Shown one piece after another: positions 34,436-40,554 of a stretch of 40,554 nucleotides of DNA. Within the stretch, counting starts at the first letter, position 1. Each line of letters starts with the position of its first letter. Made by a program: the position numbers and the translations under genes. This DNA is from Melioribacteraceae bacterium (GTDB lineage Bacteria; Bacteroidota; Ignavibacteria; Ignavibacteriales; Melioribacteraceae): the NCBI GenBank assembly GCA_026983795.1, contig JALSTI010000224.1, positions 1-40,554 on the forward strand. The letters run 5' to 3'. Below the pieces are notes generated by a model that made no database searches, had not been told where the DNA came from, and saw nothing but the letters and a program-made list of their open reading frames with translations.

Positions 34436-35326
34436 ATGAAATTGTTAGTTATCGGACATTCCGTACTTGATAAAATTAATCGGGACAATAAAGTCGAAAC
34501 AAAACCCGGGGGAATATTCTATTCGGCGGTTACGTTGGCAAATTTGATGAATAAAAACGATGAAATATATTTAATGACAGAATTTGATAATATCAATATT
34601 AAATATTTCCGGAAGGTATACGAAAAGTTTAATTTAACGTTAAGTAAAAAAGTTGATGAAATCCCGGTGGTTAATTTGTTTATCCATCCCGAAAAAGAGC
34701 GGGATGAAATTTATAGTAAAATTCCGGGTCAAATGGAATTTAATTGGAATTTTGATTATTCGATATTTGATGGAGTTTTACTTAATATGGTTTCCGGAGT
34801 GGATATCCGTTTGTCCGATCTTCAAAAACTCCGTTCTAAAATTAAATGCCCGGTCTATTTTGATGTTCACACGTTTTCAAGGGAAGCCGATAGTAAACAA
34901 AACAGAAAATTCAGAACTATTCCCGGTGCTGATAATTGGTTGGTTAATACCGATATCGTGCAAGCAAACGAAAGTGAGTTGAGAACGTTATACAATTCGA
35001 AATGCGAGAATGAGATTGCCCGGTTTGTTCTTAATATGGGCGTTTCGGCTTTAATAGTTACAAAAGGGGATAGAGGAGTACGGCTTTATCGTAAGCAAAA
35101 GAATGATTTAACTTCCTTTTTCTTACCAGCTGTAAAAGTTAATTCGGTTAATGCAGTTGGTTGCGGCGATACTTTTGGTGCATCATTTTTTTATCATTAT
35201 ATTCGCACTTATGATTTTAATAAATCTTTACGGTATGCTAATATTGCGGCGGGAATTGTTACAGGATATAAAAAAATTGAAAATTACAACCGGTTAAAAT
35301 ATGATATCGACCAAGGACTTAATTAA
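34436..35326 (+). CDS. PfkB family sugar kinase
   Basis: 296-aa ribokinase-fold kinase. N-terminal GHSVLDKI and GGIFYSAVTLANL, C-terminal ATP/anion-hole motif NAVGCGDTFGASFFYHY, in which the usual GAGD is GCGD (catalytic Asp kept). Substrate unknown; the opening and context suggest a sugar kinase of a nucleotide-sugar or envelope pathway rather than central fructokinase. It overlaps the next gene (RfbD-like) by 26 bases, so the two are surely co-translated. First of a four-gene overlapping chain to 39174. Confidence 0.85.
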   Translation: MKLLVIGHSVLDKINRDNKVETKPGGIFYSAVTLANLMNKNDEIYLMTEFDNINIKYFRKVYEKFNLTLSKKVDEIPVVNLFIHPEKERDEIYSKIPGQMEFNWNFDYSIFDGVLLNMVSGVDIRLSDLQKLRSKIKCPVYFDVHTFSREADSKQNRKFRTIPGADNWLVNTDIVQANESELRTLYNSKCENEIARFVLNMGVSALIVTKGDRGVRLYRKQKNDLTSFFLPAVKVNSVNAVGCGDTFGASFFYHYIRTYDFNKSLRYANIAAGIVTGYKKIENYNRLKYDIDQGLN

Positions 35327-36218
35327 AAAACGTGTTTTGATTATTGGCTCTAACGGAATGTTGGGTCAGCGTCTAACAGAATACTTTATTAAAAAGAACA
35401 AGTTTGAAATTTTCTGTTGCTCCGCCGAAGATGAATCGTTTTATCCGGATGTAGAATATAAGAAAATTAACCTGGCTGAAAAAAAAGATGTAAAAAATCT
35501 GCTCCGTCATTTTTATCCCGATGTAATTATAAATGCTGCGGCTTATACAAACGTTGACGGTTGTGAGACGAACAAAGAATTAGCATGGAATATCAATGTT
35601 TTGGGAGTCGGATATCTTGCTCAATTTTCACGGGCATTTCAATCCCATTTAATACACATTTCCAGCGATTATGTCTTCGACGGTAAAAACGGTCCTTATA
35701 CCGAAAAAGACATCCCGAATCCGATTAGTTATTACGGAAGATCCAAACTTGCCAGTGAAAATGTTTTGAAAGGATCGGGAAGTAAATATACTATTATAAG
35801 AACCAATGTCTTATACGGTCCGGCAAAATTCGGCAGACCGGATTTTGTTAAATGGGTGGTTGGCTCTTTGAAAGAAGGGAAAGAAATTAACATTGTAACC
35901 GATCAAATTAATAATCCTACTTATTTAGATGATTTGGTTTTTGCAATCGGAAAAATAATTGAATTAAATAAAGAAGGATTGTACAATATAGGCGGACCGG
36001 AATTTTTATCGAGATATGATTTTACATTACGCATAGCCCGTTTTTTTAATTTGAACAAGTCACTTGTTAATCCGATTCTTACCGGAGAACTTAAACAACC
36101 GGCGCCCCGCCCGCTAAAATCGGGACTAATCACACTAAAAGCGGAAACGGAATTAAGTTATAAACCGCATTCAATAGAGGAATCTCTTTTGTTAATGCAA
36201 AAAGAATTAAACTTTTGA
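35301..36218 (+). CDS. RfbD-like dTDP-4-dehydrorhamnose reductase family protein
   Basis: 305-aa short-chain dehydrogenase: cofactor motif GSNGMLGQRL (17-24), VIINAAAYTNVDGCETN, HISSDYVFDGKNGPYTE, YYGRSK (Y145, K149), RTNVLYGP and the C-terminal RPLKSGLIT. This is the RfbD/RmlD family; its members reduce dTDP-4-keto-rhamnose, but close relatives reduce other keto-sugars and some act as MAT2B-like proteins. rfbC is 3.5 kb upstream, which supports rhamnose; the overlap with a PfkB kinase and a HAD phosphatase leaves another substrate possible. Confidence 0.82.
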   Translation: MISTKDLIKKRVLIIGSNGMLGQRLTEYFIKKNKFEIFCCSAEDESFYPDVEYKKINLAEKKDVKNLLRHFYPDVIINAAAYTNVDGCETNKELAWNINVLGVGYLAQFSRAFQSHLIHISSDYVFDGKNGPYTEKDIPNPISYYGRSKLASENVLKGSGSKYTIIRTNVLYGPAKFGRPDFVKWVVGSLKEGKEINIVTDQINNPTYLDDLVFAIGKIIELNKEGLYNIGGPEFLSRYDFTLRIARFFNLNKSLVNPILTGELKQPAPRPLKSGLITLKAETELSYKPHSIEESLLLMQKELNF

Positions 36219-36223
36219 ATTTT

Positions 36224-37003
36224 ATGATTAAAAAGTATAATGGTTTTATATTCGATTTGGACGGGACCATTTACAGAGGTTCCAAAATAATTGATTATGC
36301 GGATAAAGTTGTAAACGAGTTGAAGAAACAAAATAAAAAAATACTGTTCATTTCAAACAAAACAACAGGCTCAAAAGATCAATATTATGATTTTTTAAAA
36401 ACTAACGGATTGGAAGTTGAGAAAAATGAAATTATAACCTCCACTGTGGTTATCCGGCAATATTTAATTAAGAATCATAAAGACGATAAATTTTTTGCGA
36501 TAGGCGAAAAAAATTTTATCGATGAATTAACAAACGGCGGACTTTTGTATTCCGCAGATCCGGATGAAATCGATATCGTTATAATTACGTTGGATAGAAC
36601 TTTAAGTTATACCAAATTGGAAATTGCGGCTAAAGCGCTTGAGAAAGGAGCTAAATTTTTTGCCGCAAACATTGATGATACATGTCCGGTTGAAAGCGGC
36701 GAAATAATGGATGCCGGCTCTATAATTACTGCGCTGGAAAAACGTACCCGTGTAAAACTTGAAAAACACTTTGGTAAACCGTCCGAATATATGATGAATG
36801 AAGTTAAGAAAAATATTGGAATTGATATATCCGAATGTTTGATTATTGGCGACAGACTGGAAACGGATATTGCGCTGGGCAATATTTTTGGCGTTGATAC
36901 CGCACTTGTTTCTACCGGTGTTACAAACTTCATAAACGGAAAATACAAACCTACCTATCAAATTAATTCTGTATATAATTTAATTACCGAGGAATTGGAA
37001 TGA
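36224..37003 (+). CDS. HAD-IIA (NagD-like) phosphatase
   Basis: 259 aa from ATG 36224; the track start is a TTG overlapping the previous stop (TTGA). HAD motif I FDLDGTIYRG, motif II FISNKTTGS, C2B cap, motif IV IIGDRLETDIALGN. Type IIA layout as in NagD and p-nitrophenyl phosphatase. Substrate is probably a sugar or nucleotide monophosphate. Overlaps the DPP IV gene by four bases (ATGA). Confidence 0.87.
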   Translation: MIKKYNGFIFDLDGTIYRGSKIIDYADKVVNELKKQNKKILFISNKTTGSKDQYYDFLKTNGLEVEKNEIITSTVVIRQYLIKNHKDDKFFAIGEKNFIDELTNGGLLYSADPDEIDIVIITLDRTLSYTKLEIAAKALEKGAKFFAANIDDTCPVESGEIMDAGSIITALEKRTRVKLEKHFGKPSEYMMNEVKKNIGIDISECLIIGDRLETDIALGNIFGVDTALVSTGVTNFINGKYKPTYQINSVYNLITEELE

Positions 37004-39174
37004 AAAAAATTATGAATATTTCAGTATTGTTTTTATTGATAATTTCTTTTTCTGTTAATTTAGCTCAGAAAAAAACATTTACTGTAAAAGAAATTCAAAC
37101 GAATCCGGCATTTTACGGAAAGTCCTTATCCGGTGTAAAGTGGTTCGATTCCGGCAAGAAGTTTTCATTTATGAAATTCGATACCGTTTCTTCTTCGATG
37201 GCAATATTTGAACATGATGTTAAATCAGGTGCGGAAAAAATAATTGTTACCGGAAAAGACTTACAAATAGACGATGATCAACCTGCAGTTAGATTCAGAT
37301 ATTATCAATGGTCGCCCGATTCAAAAAAGATTTTATTTGCCACTTATCTGCTTCCGCGTTATTCAAAGCCGGGCGGTGATTTTTATATTTATAATATTGA
37401 AGAACCGAGCTTGCAAATAATAAAAGAAGAAAATCATAAACAATGGGTCCCGCAGTTTTCACCCGATAGTAAAAAAATTGCTTTTGTAAAAGATGATAAC
37501 ATTTTTGTATACGATCTTGATGAGGAAACTGAAACGCAGCTTACTACCGACGGCAACGGGATAATTCTTAACGGTCACTTCGATTGGGTTTACCAAGAGG
37601 AGCTTGGTGTTAAACAAGGCTGGAAATGGTCGCCGGATTCTAAAAAAATTGCTTTTTGGAGATTGGATCAATCAAAAGAACCTGAAATCAAAATTGCAAA
37701 GTGGGATTCCTTATATTTTAATTTTTTAACATTAAGGTACCCGAAGGTAGGCGCGCACAACGCAATTGTGAAAATCGGTGTGGTTAATGTAGAATCGAAG
37801 AAGACTAAATGGATGGACTTAGGTGAAAATGAAGACATATATATTCCGCGAATCAAATTTACAAATAATTCCGATATCCTGTCTGTACAAAGACTTAACA
37901 GGTTACAAAATCATCTTGAGCTATTGTTTTACGATGTCAATACCGGTAAGGGTAAAAGAGTATTAGACGAGAAAAGCGATGCCTGGATTGATGTTCATGA
38001 TGATCTTAGGTTTTTGAAAAAATCAAGCAGGTTTATTTGGAGCTCCGAGCGTGACGGATATTTACACCTTTATTTATTCAATAATAACGGATCGCTTCTA
38101 AATCAAATTACAAAAGGAAATTGGGAGGTTAAAAAATTAGTTGCCGTAGACGAAGATAATAATAAAATATATTTTACGGCAGATGAGCGAAATCCGGTAA
38201 ATTTGGATTTTTATTCGGTTAATTTTAACGGCGCAAATTTTACCCGATTGAGCAAAGAACCGGGTTATTATTCAGTAAGTATGACAGATAATTCACAGAA
38301 TTATATTTTGACTTATAGTAGTGCGAATAACCCTTCAAAAACTATGCTATTTAAAGGAAAAACAAAAGTAAAAGATTTAGTGGTTAATGATTTCTCTGCC
38401 TTTGAAGATTATGCCATGCCGGTTAAGCAGTTTTTAACTTTTAAAACAAGTGACGGTGTTAAGCTTAATGCATTTATGATAAAACCACCGGATTTTGATG
38501 AGGATAAAAAATATCCTGTGCTTTTCTATAATTACAGCGGACCCGGCTCCCAAATAGTTTTAGACAGCAGACGGAATTTATGGCATTACATGCTGGCTCA
38601 AAAGGGATATATAATTTTTGGGTTAGATAATCGCGGTACAGGCGGAAGAGGTACTAAGTTTAAACATTTGGTATATAAAAATTTGGGACATTGGGAAGTT
38701 AATGATCTGGTAGAAGGAGCAAAATATTTACGCTCGCTTTCTTATGTGGATTCGAACAGGATTGGTATTTGGGGATGGAGTTACGGCGGTTATACTTCGG
38801 CTCTTACTTTGGCAGAAGCTCCCGGATATTTTAAAATGGCCGTTTCTGTTGCCCCGGTAACCGATTGGAAATTCTATGATGACATTTATACGGAAAGATA
38901 TATGTCGTTACCAAACTTAAATCCCGAAGGTTACAAAACCAGCTCCGTTATTGAACATGCAGGCAATATAAAAGGTAAGTTGCTTCTGATTCACGGAACG
39001 GCAGACGATAACGTACATTTTCAAAATTCGGTTGAGTTAGTGAATGCTTTAATTGCAAATAATATTCAATTTACTACAATGTATTATCCCGGTAGAAACC
39101 ACAGTATTTACGGTGGTAATACAAGAATACATTTGTTCACTTTAATAACAAATTTCATTCTTAAAAATTTGTAG
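37000..39174 (+). CDS. Dipeptidyl peptidase IV family serine peptidase (S9B)
   Basis: 724-aa exported peptidase that removes X-Pro or X-Ala dipeptides. Signal peptide MKKIMNISVLFLLIISFSVNLA; eight-bladed propeller with the substrate-binding Glu motif DWVYQEELG; C-terminal alpha/beta hydrolase with nucleophile S594 in GWSYGG, Asp in GTADDNVHF (about 669-670) and H701 in GRNHSIYGG. Catalytic triad complete. ATGA overlap with the HAD gene. A perfect 12-bp hairpin lies 15 bases after the stop. Confidence 0.94.
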   Translation: MKKIMNISVLFLLIISFSVNLAQKKTFTVKEIQTNPAFYGKSLSGVKWFDSGKKFSFMKFDTVSSSMAIFEHDVKSGAEKIIVTGKDLQIDDDQPAVRFRYYQWSPDSKKILFATYLLPRYSKPGGDFYIYNIEEPSLQIIKEENHKQWVPQFSPDSKKIAFVKDDNIFVYDLDEETETQLTTDGNGIILNGHFDWVYQEELGVKQGWKWSPDSKKIAFWRLDQSKEPEIKIAKWDSLYFNFLTLRYPKVGAHNAIVKIGVVNVESKKTKWMDLGENEDIYIPRIKFTNNSDILSVQRLNRLQNHLELLFYDVNTGKGKRVLDEKSDAWIDVHDDLRFLKKSSRFIWSSERDGYLHLYLFNNNGSLLNQITKGNWEVKKLVAVDEDNNKIYFTADERNPVNLDFYSVNFNGANFTRLSKEPGYYSVSMTDNSQNYILTYSSANNPSKTMLFKGKTKVKDLVVNDFSAFEDYAMPVKQFLTFKTSDGVKLNAFMIKPPDFDEDKKYPVLFYNYSGPGSQIVLDSRRNLWHYMLAQKGYIIFGLDNRGTGGRGTKFKHLVYKNLGHWEVNDLVEGAKYLRSLSYVDSNRIGIWGWSYGGYTSALTLAEAPGYFKMAVSVAPVTDWKFYDDIYTERYMSLPNLNPEGYKTSSVIEHAGNIKGKLLLIHGTADDNVHFQNSVELVNALIANNIQFTTMYYPGRNHSIYGGNTRIHLFTLITNFILKNL

Positions 39175-39188
39175 ATATATTCCATATA

Positions 39189-39215
39189 AACTAAGTCCCT
39201 TTGAGGGACTTAGTT
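39189..39215. terminator. 12-bp perfect hairpin after the DPP IV gene
   Basis: aactaagtccct ttg agggacttagtt. No T run on either side, so it could be a weak or Rho-assisted terminator, an RNA-stabilising 3' end, or a REP-like unit. Confidence 0.5.
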
Positions 39216-39380
39216 GATAAAAGCGATAGTTTGTCCAATTTTATAACCTACTTAAAAATAATATAATCCAATTGTATTAAATTGAATTTTTCTAAATTTG
39301 ATATTGTCAGTACTATATAAATTCATTTACTTTTTATCCCTTATTCTTTATATTCAGCTTAACAAATAGGTGAGGTTATT

Positions 39381-40554
39381 ATGAAAACTTCAAAGTGCTT
39401 TTTGTTTCTCCTCCTTTCGATTGCCGGTTTTTCCGCTGTCTTTTCACAATCAACCAATTTAAATTTAGATATTTATAAACAATTTATAGCTCAGCATAAA
39501 GATATGAGTGCCTCGCAATTGCTGAACATGTATCCCATAACTCCGTTTCGTAAAACTGTAAATAGCGGTTGGGCATCGGCATTATATCATGATTCGGTTG
39601 CCGCTAAGTATAATTTAACAGCTTACGAGAAGTCTTTAATTCAGCAGCATGGTTTTGTAGTAACTGAAAGGTTAAAAGAAAATTCCTTCGGTCGTCAATT
39701 CTCAAATATATATCACAAAGATTTGCCGGTTTTTATTTCGACGGATGCAATCCTTCATCCTTTGCACGTTTCGTATGATAGAATATTGAAAAATATTGAA
39801 GTTGGATTTATAATCCCCAAACTTCAAGAATTTCTCTCTAATCTATCGGCTAATATGACCGTATTAAATTCCAAGTATTCTGCAAATACGGAAATGCTTG
39901 TTATGTTAAAAGATGTTGACGTATATCTTTCGGTTGCAAAGGCGTTATTGACCGGTAATACAACAACGTATTATCCTGAAAACGTATCAAAAGTTGATAG
40001 TTTAATAATTAAAATTAATAAATATAAAGTAGATTCCGATAATTTATTTTCGAATGGTCCAAGGACTATTGATTTTAGTCAGTTTAAACCGCGAGCTCAT
40101 TATACGGATGAAACTTATCCTGAGCTTGCCAAGTATTTTAAAACCATGATGTGGCTCGGAAGAATTGAATTAAATTTGTTATCTCCGGACACATTAAATG
40201 AATCTTTCAACCAAACTATTAAAAGGCAAACAATAGATGCTTCTTTAATTTCAGAATTGATAGATGTTTCCGGCAGTTACAATCTTTACATGCAAATTGA
40301 ATCTATTATTAAAGTATTTGTTGGAGAGCAGGACAATGTGACGATTGATAACTTAAGAGAAGTTCTAGCCGATATTAATATTACGAATTCCGGGGAATTA
40401 TTAGATACGTTAAATCTTAAGAAGTTTCAGAATGATTTGGCTGAAAAAGCTTTTGCGGATCAAAAGATACTATCTCATATCTTATTCAACAATCCGGCAC
40501 AACCCGATAGTGTTAAACCTATATCTTCCTTCTTATTATTCGGGCAAAGGTTCG
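39381..40554 (+). CDS. DUF3160 family exported protein (5' part)
   Basis: Open to the end of the window (391 codons visible); missing from the ORF track. Signal peptide MKTSKCFLFLLLSIAGFSAVFSQ. The body shows the DUF3160 signature: YNLTAYEKSLIQQHGFVVTERLKENSFGRQFSNIYHKDLPVFISTDAILHPLHVSYDRIL, and FLLFGQRF at the window edge. GGTGAGG precedes ATG. Secreted or surface-anchored; function unknown. The 3' end is outside the window. Confidence 0.88.
   Translation, partial: MKTSKCFLFLLLSIAGFSAVFSQSTNLNLDIYKQFIAQHKDMSASQLLNMYPITPFRKTVNSGWASALYHDSVAAKYNLTAYEKSLIQQHGFVVTERLKENSFGRQFSNIYHKDLPVFISTDAILHPLHVSYDRILKNIEVGFIIPKLQEFLSNLSANMTVLNSKYSANTEMLVMLKDVDVYLSVAKALLTGNTTTYYPENVSKVDSLIIKINKYKVDSDNLFSNGPRTIDFSQFKPRAHYTDETYPELAKYFKTMMWLGRIELNLLSPDTLNESFNQTIKRQTIDASLISELIDVSGSYNLYMQIESIIKVFVGEQDNVTIDNLREVLADINITNSGELLDTLNLKKFQNDLAEKAFADQKILSHILFNNPAQPDSVKPISSFLLFGQRF

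Overview
The window is A+T-rich bacterial chromosome. It probably comes from the FCB/Bacteroidota-Chlorobiota side of the tree, most likely an Ignavibacteria-type organism. That placement is inference from gene content: a bacillithiol-type glycosyltransferase (bshA), a TonB-dependent receptor with an N-terminal carboxypeptidase-regulatory domain, a DUF5683-like secreted protein, a DUF3160 protein, a DnaE of the Bacteroidota accessory type, frequent lack of Shine-Dalgarno sites, and several TTG starts. No 16S rRNA is present, so the assignment is not certain.

Layout. 1-660: 3' end of a 23S rRNA, a 5S rRNA and a strong terminator. 678-5311 (minus): operon lon - msrC (free methionine-R-sulfoxide reductase) - dnaX. 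dnaX carries a run of nine A exactly where a short gamma form could be made. 5318-5894: non-coding stretch with decayed repeat remnants. 5895-11944: suhB-like phosphatase, a small stress membrane protein, cmk-rpsA, mtaB and a secreted DUF5683-like protein. 11988-12570: four-copy long direct repeat. 12658-16341 (plus): truA, a DUF2231 membrane protein, an outer-membrane barrel, enoyl-CoA hydratase, and a membrane-anchored protein resembling a degenerate divergent polysaccharide deacetylase. 16366-24277 (minus): an M16 peptidase pair (one inactive, one active) separated by a NYN-domain nuclease gene, a nucleotide pyrophosphatase/phosphodiesterase, and a TonB-dependent receptor. 24693-27906 (plus): kdsC, a REP-associated tyrosine transposase (RAYT) surrounded and invaded by 21-bp palindromes, and a DnaE-type gene that has lost its PHP and catalytic palm parts but keeps an intact frame behind a perfect 24-bp palindrome. 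28003-29610: an OmpA-family protein and a tiny uncharacterised gene with a very strong ribosome binding site. 30065-30139 (minus): tRNA-Pro(CGG), with a partial look-alike about 190 bp away. 30291-33170: galE, rfbC and ugd. bshA converges on ugd. 34436-39174: overlapping chain of PfkB sugar kinase, RfbD-like reductase, HAD phosphatase and DPP IV peptidase. The window ends inside a DUF3160 lipoprotein/secreted protein gene.

How the genes work together. Most are housekeeping: translation (rRNA, rpsA, mtaB, truA, tRNA), replication (dnaX), proteostasis and oxidative repair (lon, msrC), and cell-envelope sugar supply (kdsC, galE, rfbC, rfbD, ugd). The least ordinary stretch is 25.2-27.9 kb. There a domesticated-type transposase, its palindromes (two of them absorbed in frame into its own coding sequence) and an orphan truncated DnaE under a possible SOS-type operator sit next to each other. 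I found no CRISPR array, no recognisable prophage and no complete insertion sequence.
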